Source: Alcaligenaceae bacterium
GTDB taxonomy: Bacteria; Pseudomonadota; Gammaproteobacteria; Burkholderiales; Burkholderiaceae
DNA length: 10,885 nt
Direction of reading: 5' to 3'
NCBI GenBank assembly: GCA_947372575.1
Contig: CANBUF010000031.1
Span: forward strand, 1 to 10,885
The notes under the pieces were generated by a model. That model made no database searches. It was not told the origin of the DNA and was given only the letters and a program-made list of their open reading frames with translations. The position numbers and the translations under genes were made by a program. How positions within the stretch are numbered: position 1 is the first letter of the stretch; every line of letters begins with the position of its first letter. Of the stretch, positions 1 through 6,588 are shown piece after piece.

Positions 1-2162
1 TGCAGCACCGTCAGGCGCGCGTCGCGCGGTGGCGGATAACCCTCGATCACAATCTGAAAGTCGAGCGCCGCCGCAGTCTCTTCAACTGCAGCCAGCAAGG
101 CCAGGTAATCCTCAAGGTGTTTAAGCGGTGGCATGAACACATACAGCATCGTGCTGGGTGGGGACGAAAACTCGAGCTTTGGACCATTGGCGCGGTGCGG
201 ATTACGCACTTCCACGCACAACGCTGTACGGGTGAGTTTTGCTGCGGACTCGAATTTGCCTGGAGCAGACACGTCTTCGTATGCAGTGCTTTGGGTCGAA
301 ACAGTTGTTGACGGCTTACCTGCAGCCGTACCCTTACCGGTGCCCGTACTCGAACCAGCACCAGCTAAAGAAGTAGAGGCGGCAGGAGCGGCTACAACAG
401 AAGCCGAAGCGGCAGACTTGCCCGCAGCCTTTGCAGGATTCTGCTTACGCAGCTCAGCCGCGCTCACCAAGGGCGAGTGGGCGGCAAAGGGATCCACATC
501 AATCAGATAGGGGTAGTCTTTTTTTGATACCCAGGGCAGTGAGTCCAGAGGCAAGCGATATCCCATGGCCGAATCCCCGGGGATCAGGTACATGCGATCG
601 TCACGCAGGAACCAGGGGCCCGAACGCCAACGCGGCCCGCCCTTGACCGACTCGTCTTCTGACAGCAACGGCAAGGCATAACCGACCACGCTATCAAGCT
701 TGTACTCAAACACCCTGCGCAAGCGAGCGCGCTCCAGTTCATCGTCCAGTCGGGAATCAAACGGGTCAACGTTTACGGGAAGCGTGCGTTCACGCCAGAG
801 ATAATAAAAAGTATCTTCGTAGCCGCTTTGGATGAATTTGGTCTCAACACTTAGGTTCTGAGCGAGCAGAGTCACAAAAGATTGCGCATCTGCTGCGGTG
901 TAGTGATGTTCTTCACGCTCATCGGCAAACAGTTCAGGGTTGTTCCAGCACGGCTGACCATCTGCCCGCCAATACGCGGACAAGGACCAGCGGGGCAATT
1001 GCTCACCCGGATACCATTTCCCCTGACCAAAATGTAAAAATCCACCTTTTGCGTAGCGATCCTGCAATTTTTGTAGAAGCTCACAGCCAAGTCCCCGCTT
1101 GGTGGGGCCCATCGCCTCGGTATTCCATTCATCGCCATCGCGATCCAAAGCAGAAACAAAGGTCGGCTCGCCACCCATGGTAAGTCTGACATCTTGCTGC
1201 GTCAGTTTTGCATCAACTTGCTGCCCAAGCTGATCGATAGCTTTCCATTGTTGGGGCTCATAAGGTTTGGTCACCCGTGGCGACTCATAGACCCGGCTGA
1301 TTGACATTTGGTGCATGAATTCGACTTCGCACTCATCTAGTGCGCCCGAAATGGGCGCAGCTGTCGAGGGCTCAGGCGTACAAGCAATGGGGATATGCCC
1401 TTCGCCGGCGAGCAAACCAGAGGTTGGATCCAGACCGACCCAGCCTGCGCCGGGCAAATACACTTCGCACCAGGCATGCAAATCTGTAAAGTCGGTTTCG
1501 GCGCCGGTCGGGCCGTCCACCGCCTCAACGTCCGGCTTGAGCTGAATCAGATAACCCGAGACAAATCTGGCAGCCAAACCAAACTGACGCAAAGCCTGCA
1601 CCAGTAACCAGGCAGAATCCCGGCAGGATCCCGAACCCAGTTCAAGCGTTTCCTCAGGCGTCTGTACACCAGGCTCCATACGGATCGTATAGGACACCTG
1701 CTGATGGGCACGGCTATTAATATCAACCAGAAAATCAATACTGCGGCGCTTGCTGCGCGAGATACTCTTGATAAATGATTCGAGTTTCGGCCCTGGCTGC
1801 GTGGTGCGCAGGTATGGGGCGAGATCCGCCACCAGTTCAGGCGAATACGCGAAAGGGAACTCCTGGGCCTCTGGCTCTAAGAAAAAATCAAAAGGGTTGT
1901 AGACCGACATCTCAGCCACCAGATCAACCGTGACCTGGAACTCCCGGGTTTTGTCCGGAAACACCACACGCGCCAGATAGTTCGAGAACGGATCCTGTTG
2001 CCAGTTCATGAAATGCAAGGCTGGCGTCACGCGTAAGGCATAAGATAGGATACGTGTACGACAGTGCGGGGCAGGTCGCAACCTGATCACCTGCGGCCCA
2101 AGGTTGATCAGCTGATCGTAACTGTATGTTGTAACGTGATGGAGTGCGATGTGTGTAGCCAT
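1..2162 (-). CDS. Transglutaminase-like/DUF2126 putative amidoligase fusion protein (C-terminus outside the window)
   Basis: About 720 codons are open from ATG 2162 to the left edge with no stop, so the C-terminus is missing; from memory the family runs to roughly 1,100 residues. Residues 1-85 hold the N-terminal bacterial transglutaminase region, including LGPQVIRLRPAPHCRT. The thiol core follows: Cys180 in GSGSCRDSAW, His229 in DLHAWCEVYLPG and Asp245 in GLDPTSG, a complete Cys-His-Asp triad. From about residue 326 (VRLTMGGEPTF, Met329) the DUF2126 domain begins, listed in Pfam as a putative amidoligase. No signal peptide is seen, so the protein is probably cytoplasmic. Residues 575-636 form an Ala/Ser/Thr/Gly/Lys-rich low-complexity insert, after which recognisable sequence resumes (ALCVEVRNPH, then MPPLKHLEDYLALL). 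An in-frame ATG at 2201 would add 13 residues, but ATG 2162 fits the usual family N-terminus (ATHIALHHVTTYSYD). It is divergent from the ATP-grasp and alpha-E genes, its usual partners. The reaction is predicted only: amide-bond making by DUF2126, and cleavage or transfer by the thiol domain. Confidence 0.9.
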   Translation of the reverse strand, partial: MATHIALHHVTTYSYDQLINLGPQVIRLRPAPHCRTRILSYALRVTPALHFMNWQQDPFSNYLARVVFPDKTREFQVTVDLVAEMSVYNPFDFFLEPEAQEFPFAYSPELVADLAPYLRTTQPGPKLESFIKSISRSKRRSIDFLVDINSRAHQQVSYTIRMEPGVQTPEETLELGSGSCRDSAWLLVQALRQFGLAARFVSGYLIQLKPDVEAVDGPTGAETDFTDLHAWCEVYLPGAGWVGLDPTSGLLAGEGHIPIACTPEPSTAAPISGALDECEVEFMHQMSISRVYESPRVTKPYEPQQWKAIDQLGQQVDAKLTQQDVRLTMGGEPTFVSALDRDGDEWNTEAMGPTKRGLGCELLQKLQDRYAKGGFLHFGQGKWYPGEQLPRWSLSAYWRADGQPCWNNPELFADEREEHHYTAADAQSFVTLLAQNLSVETKFIQSGYEDTFYYLWRERTLPVNVDPFDSRLDDELERARLRRVFEYKLDSVVGYALPLLSEDESVKGGPRWRSGPWFLRDDRMYLIPGDSAMGYRLPLDSLPWVSKKDYPYLIDVDPFAAHSPLVSAAELRKQNPAKAAGKSAASASVVAAPAASTSLAGAGSSTGTGKGTAAGKPSTTVSTQSTAYEDVSAPGKFESAAKLTRTALCVEVRNPHRANGPKLEFSSPPSTMLYVFMPPLKHLEDYLALLAAVEETAAALDFQIVIEGYPPPRDARLTVL

Positions 2163-2324
2163 GTTTCTTTTTAAGCAATTACTATGCCAGAATAGGGCCA
2201 TGTCCGTTGTTCCTATGGCATGGATTTTGCTTTGCTGTAACTATCTCTTTATAGCCTACCAAGGCGCATTTTTGTGCAATCAGGCACATAACGATTTGAT
2301 TCAGTGAATGTAATGGGTGATCTG
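2163..2324. promoter_or_regulatory. Divergent intergenic region of the amidoligase/ATP-grasp gene set
   Basis: This gap separates the leftward transglutaminase/DUF2126 gene from the rightward ATP-grasp gene and must carry promoters for both. A weak rightward sigma-70-like pair can be drawn: TTGCTT at 2227-2232, a 17-base spacer, and TATAGC at 2250-2255. Only 3 of 6 and 4 of 6 bases match consensus. A short inverted repeat, TGTGC/GCACA with a 6-base loop, lies around 2274-2289. A 6-bp inverted repeat, ATGCCA at 2184-2189 and TGGCAT at 2216-2221, lies nearer the leftward gene. Either could be an operator, but repeats this short arise by chance. No riboswitch or longer structure is evident. Confidence 0.3.
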
Positions 2325-3800
2325 ATGCAACAAACACAGTCCATGCAAAATATTGCCTTCGACGAGATGATAGACCGCAGCATCCCGGCACAGCAAAGTC
2401 AGGTGCATGGCCACAGTCCACGCCCGCATTACGCTGGCTTTGCAGAGTGGCTTGCGCAGCAACCCGAACACACGCTCAAAGCACGTCGCGAAGAAGCCGA
2501 ACTCATTTTCCGTCGGGTCGGCATTACGTTTGCGGTCTATGGCGATACGGACGGCACTGAGCGCACCATTCCCTTTGATATCGTGCCACGCATCTTTCCT
2601 GCGCATGAATGGTCTCAACTCGAGCGAGGCCTCAAGCAGCGCGTACAGGCACTGAACATGTTCCTGCATGACGTATATCACGATCAGAACATACTCAAAG
2701 CAGGGATCGTTCCACGCGAACAAGTACTCAACAATGCCCAGTACCGCCCGCAAATGCAAGGCGTGGATGTGCCACTCAACATCTACGCACACATTGCAGG
2801 CATCGATATCGTGCGCGCCAACCACGGCCCGGATAACGGCGCGTTCTTTGTACTCGAAGACAATTTGCGTGTCCCCTCCGGCGTGTCTTACATGCTTGAA
2901 AATCGCAAGATGATGATGCGGCTATTCCCCGAGCTCTTTGCCAAGCATCGGGTCGAACCCGTCGATCACTATCCTGACCTGCTGCTTGAATCACTGCGCC
3001 ATGCCTCGCCCGCAACCTCTCGCGAGCCGAACGTTGTCGTACTCACGCCTGGCATGTACAACTCAGCGTATTTTGAACACGCCTTTCTTGCACAGCAGAT
3101 GGGTGTCGAGCTCGTCGAAGGCCAGGATTTGTTTGTGCAGGATGATGTCGTCTACATGCGCACCACGCAGGGACCGCGCCGTATTGATGTGATTTATCGC
3201 CGCGTCGATGATGACTTTCTGGATCCCGAAGTATTTCGTGATGATTCAACGCTCGGTGCAAAAGGGCTGTTACGCGCCTATCGTGCTGGCAACGTCGCAA
3301 TCTGTAATGCGATTGGCACAGGTGTCGCGGACGACAAGTCCATTTACCCTTACGTGCCCGAGATGATTCGCTTTTATTTAAGCGAAGAACCCATCATTGC
3401 AAACGTCCCTACCTATATGTGCCGTAAGCCTAACGAACTGGACTATGTTATCCAGAACATGGCGCAACTCGTCGTCAAGGAAGTTCATGGTGCGGGTGGC
3501 TATGGCATGCTGGTCGGGCCAGCCTCTACCAAGGCAGAGGTGCAGGCATTCCAGGCACGCGTGCTAGCCAACCCCAGCAATTACATCGCTCAGCCCACGC
3601 TCGCGTTGTCGACCTGCCCGACCTACGTCGACGCAGGCATTGCACCACGCCACATCGACTTACGTCCCTTTGTGCTGTCAGGCGAGCATGTCCGCATGGT
3701 TCCTGGTGGCCTGACTCGCGTTGCACTCAAAGAAGGTTCTCTGGTTGTGAATTCCTCACAAGGCGGCGGCACCAAAGACACCTGGATTCTGGAAAATTAA
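2325..3800 (+). CDS. Circularly permuted type 2 ATP-grasp protein (DUF404/DUF407, COG2308 family)
   Basis: This 491-residue protein is a predicted ATP-dependent carboxylate-amine ligase of the circularly permuted ATP-grasp group. Family landmarks in order are RPHYAGFAEWLAQ near the N-terminus, FLHDVYHDQNIL, VLEDNLRVPSGVSYMLENR (Glu178-Asp179-Asn180), VIYRRVDDDFLDPE, NAIGTGVADDKSIYPYVP, the Gly-rich KEVHGAGGYGM from Lys385, HIDLRPFVL, and the terminal VVNSSQGGGTKDTW. Length is normal and no frameshift is seen. The frame also allows GTG 2304 (+7 residues) or ATG 2313 (+4). I chose ATG 2325 because GGTGATC at 2316-2322 complements the extended anti-Shine-Dalgarno sequence with about 7 bases between the GG core and the ATG. 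The alpha-E gene follows after 11 bases, consistent with one transcript. The family is predicted to form amide bonds, perhaps in a small peptide; its substrate is not known to me. Confidence 0.93.
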   Translation: MQQTQSMQNIAFDEMIDRSIPAQQSQVHGHSPRPHYAGFAEWLAQQPEHTLKARREEAELIFRRVGITFAVYGDTDGTERTIPFDIVPRIFPAHEWSQLERGLKQRVQALNMFLHDVYHDQNILKAGIVPREQVLNNAQYRPQMQGVDVPLNIYAHIAGIDIVRANHGPDNGAFFVLEDNLRVPSGVSYMLENRKMMMRLFPELFAKHRVEPVDHYPDLLLESLRHASPATSREPNVVVLTPGMYNSAYFEHAFLAQQMGVELVEGQDLFVQDDVVYMRTTQGPRRIDVIYRRVDDDFLDPEVFRDDSTLGAKGLLRAYRAGNVAICNAIGTGVADDKSIYPYVPEMIRFYLSEEPIIANVPTYMCRKPNELDYVIQNMAQLVVKEVHGAGGYGMLVGPASTKAEVQAFQARVLANPSNYIAQPTLALSTCPTYVDAGIAPRHIDLRPFVLSGEHVRMVPGGLTRVALKEGSLVVNSSQGGGTKDTWILEN

Positions 3801-3811
3801 GGCGAACGCAC

Positions 3812-4768
3812 ATGCTCTCAAGAACTGCAGATCACTTGTACTGGATGGCGCGTTACACAGAACGCGCTGAAAACACCGCACGCATGCTCGATGTCAATTA
3901 TCAGATGTCACTGTTGCCTCAATCTGAAAAAACGATTGAAAGCGGCTGGCGTGCCATGCTTGAAATTTCTGAACTCACCCAGGCGTACAACTCAAAGCAT
4001 GCTGTCGTCACACCTGCGGATGTCATTGCCTTCATGTCGCGTGACATGGACAATCCATCCTCGATCATGCGTTGCCTCCAAGGCGCACGCGAAAACGCAC
4101 GTGCCGTGCGAGGCTCGATCACGACCGAACTGTGGGAGACTATCAACACCACGTGGCTTGAAGCACAGCGCATGGTGAGCCAGGGACAGGCACAAAAAGC
4201 ACCCGCCGAGTTTTTTGAATGGGTCAAGTTCCGCTCACACCTGACACGCGGGGTACATGCCGGCACGATGGTGCGCGGTGAGGCCTATGATTTTATTCAG
4301 CTCGGCTCCTTTCTGGAGCGTGCAGACAACACGGCTCGCCTGCTCGACGTTAAGTTTCTCGCCGCCGCAGAGTCGCGCGACGAGGCCACGGATCCTGTTG
4401 ATGAGTTTTATTACTGGGCCGCTATTCTGCGCTCCGTCTCTGCCTTTGAAACCTACCGAAAAGTCTATCGCGATGTCATCACACCGGAGCGGATCGCTCA
4501 GTTGCTGATCCTGAATATCAGCATGCCCCGCTCGCTGGCCGCATGCTTGCAGGAAGTCGTGAAAAGACTGGCACGGGTGCGTAATGCCCAATCGTCAGAA
4601 ACCCAGATGGCAGCACTCAATCTGTTCACTGAATTACGTGATCTGTCGATAGATGAAATTCTTGAAATTGGATTGCATACATACCTGACCGAGTTTCTGT
4701 CCAGGATCAATGCCGTCGGCAGTGGCATCAGCCAGGACTTCCTGCTGCCGCTTCAGGACGCGGCCTGA
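3812..4768 (+). CDS. Alpha-E domain protein (DUF403, COG2307 family)
   Basis: This 318-residue, mostly helical protein opens with MLSRTADHLYWMARYTERAE, the standard start of the alpha-E family. The signature ERAENTARMLDV (Glu17-Arg24) recurs as ERADNTARLLDV (Glu169-Arg176), so the protein has an internally duplicated organisation of two similar halves. No signal peptide or membrane segment is seen. The start is ATG 3812, 11 bases after the ATP-grasp stop, with AAGG just upstream as a ribosome binding site. The family is almost always encoded beside or fused to a COG2308 ATP-grasp enzyme, so it is inferred to be its structural or catalytic partner. Its biochemical role is unknown. In many genomes a second, small transglutaminase gene follows alpha-E; here a hairpin and an unrelated helicase gene follow. 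Confidence 0.93.
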   Translation: MLSRTADHLYWMARYTERAENTARMLDVNYQMSLLPQSEKTIESGWRAMLEISELTQAYNSKHAVVTPADVIAFMSRDMDNPSSIMRCLQGARENARAVRGSITTELWETINTTWLEAQRMVSQGQAQKAPAEFFEWVKFRSHLTRGVHAGTMVRGEAYDFIQLGSFLERADNTARLLDVKFLAAAESRDEATDPVDEFYYWAAILRSVSAFETYRKVYRDVITPERIAQLLILNISMPRSLAACLQEVVKRLARVRNAQSSETQMAALNLFTELRDLSIDEILEIGLHTYLTEFLSRINAVGSGISQDFLLPLQDAA

Positions 4769-4773
4769 TCAGG

Positions 4774-4810
4774 CATGTTGAGCCCGAAGCTCAGGCGCGG
4801 GCTCAACATG
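4774..4810 (+). terminator. Perfect 13-bp inverted repeat after the alpha-E gene; possible terminator
   Basis: CATGTTGAGCCCG at 4774-4786 is the exact reverse complement of CGGGCTCAACATG at 4798-4810, with an 11-base loop. It begins 6 bases after the alpha-E stop codon, a typical place for transcript termination. There is no clear T-run on either strand (TTGCGCTGCACATTT follows on the plus strand), so it is not a textbook Rho-independent terminator. It may instead protect the mRNA 3' end, assist Rho, or bind a protein. Confidence 0.55.
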
Positions 4811-5006
4811 TTGCGCTGCACATTTAAATCACACACCCGCAGATTAGTGGGTTAAACTCCGGTCACGGCACAACGTTCCAGTCCTCGTGCCTCGATAAGC
4901 CCCAACTCTGTGGGCGCCCGCCTCAACGGCGTTTTTACTCCCTGTTCGTCTGCCCCGATTGGAGCCTGCTTAATTTGCTGGCCGGCACGACGATGGAGCA
5001 CTTCAC
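4811..5006 (+). promoter_or_regulatory. Structured leader upstream of the DEAD-box helicase, with a terminator-like element
   Basis: This 196-base stretch has no plausible gene of its own. It contains three short stems in series: GGCAC 4867-4871 with GTGCC 4887-4891; GCCC 4899-4902 with GGGC 4912-4915; and CGCC 4919-4922 with GGCG 4928-4931. The last is followed directly by five Ts at 4932-4936, which looks like a weak Rho-independent terminator about 70 bases before the helicase start. A long structured 5' leader is plausible for an RNA helicase gene, for example for attenuation or cold response, but each stem is only 4-5 bp. No convincing -35/-10 pair stands out; TTAAAC at 4852-4857 is the best -10-like hexamer. 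Confidence 0.3.
4995..4998 (+). promoter_or_regulatory. Ribosome binding site deciding the TTG start of the helicase gene
   Basis: GGAG lies 8 bases before TTG 5007, ideal Shine-Dalgarno spacing. Between the in-frame stop TAA at 4971-4973 and position 5007 this frame has no ATG or GTG. The next conserved helicase residues follow immediately, so TTG is the best-supported start. Confidence 0.7.
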
Positions 5007-6542
5007 TTGTCTTCTTCGATTACCTTTGCTGACCTCGGGTTGGCTGAACCCCTTATGCGTGCTATTGCCGAGGTCGGCTATACCACCCCTACCCCTATTC
5101 AGGCACAAGCGATTCCGCGCGTGCTAGCTGGTGGTGACTTGCTCGCCGCAGCACAAACGGGTACCGGTAAAACTGCTGGTTTTACCCTTCCTATCCTGCA
5201 CATGCTGCTGGCCAATCCGCTTGCAGTTCGCACGCCTGGTCGCCCACGTGTGCTGATTCTGACCCCGACACGCGAACTCACCGCGCAGGTTGAAGAGTCA
5301 GTCAAAACCTACGGACAGTTCACAAAAATCTCCTCACTGGTGATTTTTGGTGGTGTCAATATCAATCCCCAGGTCAATGCACTACGCAAGAACCTCGATA
5401 TCCTGGTGGCAACACCTGGACGTCTGCTCGACCATTGCCAGCAACGCAACGTAGATTTATCTGGCGTCGAAGTACTGGTGCTGGACGAAGCTGACCGGAT
5501 GCTCGATATGGGTTTTATCCGCGACATTCGCAAGATCCTCGCGATGCTGCCCCGTAAACGCCAGAACCTGCTGTTTTCAGCAACGTTCTCCGATGAGATC
5601 CGTGAGCTCTCCAAAGGCGTGCTGGTCAACGCAACTGAAGTCTCAGTTGCTGCGCGCAACACCACTGCTGAACGTGTGGATCAAACCGTTTACATCGTTG
5701 ATCAGGCGCATAAGCGCGACATTCTCAGCCACATGATCTCTGAAAGTGGCTGGCACCAGGTGCTCGTCTTTACGCGGACCAAGCATGGTGCAAACCGCCT
5801 GGCCGAAAAACTCGTCAAAGACGGCCTCTCTGCCGCAGCCATTCATGGCAACAAGAGTCAGGCTGCCAGGACTCGGGCCCTTGCCGAATTCAAAACAGGC
5901 AAGGTCGCAGTGCTGGTAGCAACCGACATCGCCGCGCGCGGCATTGATATTGACCAGTTGCCACAAGTCGTTAACTTCGAACTGCCCAACGTCCCCGAAG
6001 ATTACGTTCACCGCATTGGCCGCACGGGTCGTGCTGGCGCTGCAGGTTCAGCGATTTCTCTGGTGGACTCCAGCGAAATCAAATACCTCAAGGCAATTGA
6101 ACGCATCATCAAGAAAGCCATCCCTCAGTTGCCTGCCCCAACGGGCTGGACAGCCTCACCAGCCTCCTCCCACGGCGCCGAAGATGACGCACGCGCAGCA
6201 GGCTTTCGGGATGGTTTGCATCGCAGCCCACAGCGCTCCGCCCGTCCCGCAGGCTCTGCAGGTGCTGGACGTTCAGGCCGCCCGGGTCAGGGTGCAGGTC
6301 GTAGCGGCCCGCACGCAGGCCAGGCGCCTCGTCGTGATGGTCAGAACAGTGCACGGCCCGCTCATACCAGTGGCGGCCCTGTGCGCAGCGGCACCGGCCT
6401 GGGCAGCAGTGCCGGTGGTCGTCCCGATAGCCGTGGCGACAACCGCTCTGGCCAGCGTCCAGCCGCACGTTCAGGTGCCGGTGCAGGCGCGGGTGCCCCG
6501 AGTACCAACCGTCCACGCCGTCCGGCTTTATTGTCCAAGTAA
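5007..6542 (+). CDS. rhlE: DEAD-box ATP-dependent RNA helicase, RhlE type
   Basis: This 511-residue cytoplasmic helicase uses ATP to unwind short RNA duplexes; relatives act in ribosome assembly and RNA turnover. All motifs are intact: the Q motif around [14 protein letters not shown], motif I AQTGTGKT (49-56), Ia PTRELTAQ, Ib TPGRLLD, motif II DEAD (160-163), motif III SAT (191-193), motif [10 protein letters not shown], motif [11 protein letters not shown], and motif [10 protein letters not shown] (335-342). After about residue 373 comes a 135-residue disordered tail rich in Gly, Arg, Ser, Ala and Pro, typical of RhlE-like proteins and probably binding RNA. The start is TTG 5007 with GGAG 8 bases upstream. 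An out-of-frame ATG at 4993 lies across the ribosome binding site. prfC follows 46 bases after the stop. The DEAD-box call is certain; the rhlE symbol is likely, since subfamilies can be told apart only by full comparison. Confidence 0.93.
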   Translation: MSSSITFADLGLAEPLMRAIAEVGYTTPTPIQAQAIPRVLAGGDLLAAAQTGTGKTAGFTLPILHMLLANPLAVRTPGRPRVLILTPTRELTAQVEESVKTYGQFTKISSLVIFGGVNINPQVNALRKNLDILVATPGRLLDHCQQRNVDLSGVEVLVLDEADRMLDMGFIRDIRKILAMLPRKRQNLLFSATFSDEIRELSKGVLVNATEVSVAARNTTAERVDQTVYIVDQAHKRDILSHMISESGWHQVLVFTRTKHGANRLAEKLVKDGLSAAAIHGNKSQAARTRALAEFKTGKVAVLVATDIAARGIDIDQLPQVVNFELPNVPEDYVHRIGRTGRAGAAGSAISLVDSSEIKYLKAIERIIKKAIPQLPAPTGWTASPASSHGAEDDARAAGFRDGLHRSPQRSARPAGSAGAGRSGRPGQGAGRSGPHAGQAPRRDGQNSARPAHTSGGPVRSGTGLGSSAGGRPDSRGDNRSGQRPAARSGAGAGAGAPSTNRPRRPALLSK

Positions 6543-6552
6543 TATTTAAGAC

Positions 6553-6575
6553 ACAGGCTGGCTCGTCCAGCCTGT
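6553..6575 (+). other. Perfect 9-bp hairpin between the helicase gene and prfC
   Basis: ACAGGCTGG at 6553-6561 and CCAGCCTGT at 6567-6575 pair perfectly around the 5-base loop CTCGT. The stem begins 10 bases after the helicase stop and ends 13 bases before the prfC start. AAAAT follows on the plus strand and GTCTTAAAT on the minus strand, so the T-run expected of an intrinsic terminator is absent. It could end or stabilise the helicase transcript, or affect ribosome access to prfC. Confidence 0.5.
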
Positions 6576-6588
6576 AAAATCCGCCACC

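Noticed and set aside
2301..2825. A 174-codon minus-strand frame opposite the ATP-grasp gene
   Set aside because: It is antisense to conserved ATP-grasp motifs and its composition is that of a complementary-strand shadow.
5944..6549. A 201-codon plus-strand frame overlapping the end of the helicase gene
   Set aside because: It lies one frame off the helicase C-terminal tail. Its Val/Ala/Arg-rich product is the by-product of GC-rich, repetitive codons, it resembles no family, and the helicase motifs are intact in the other frame.
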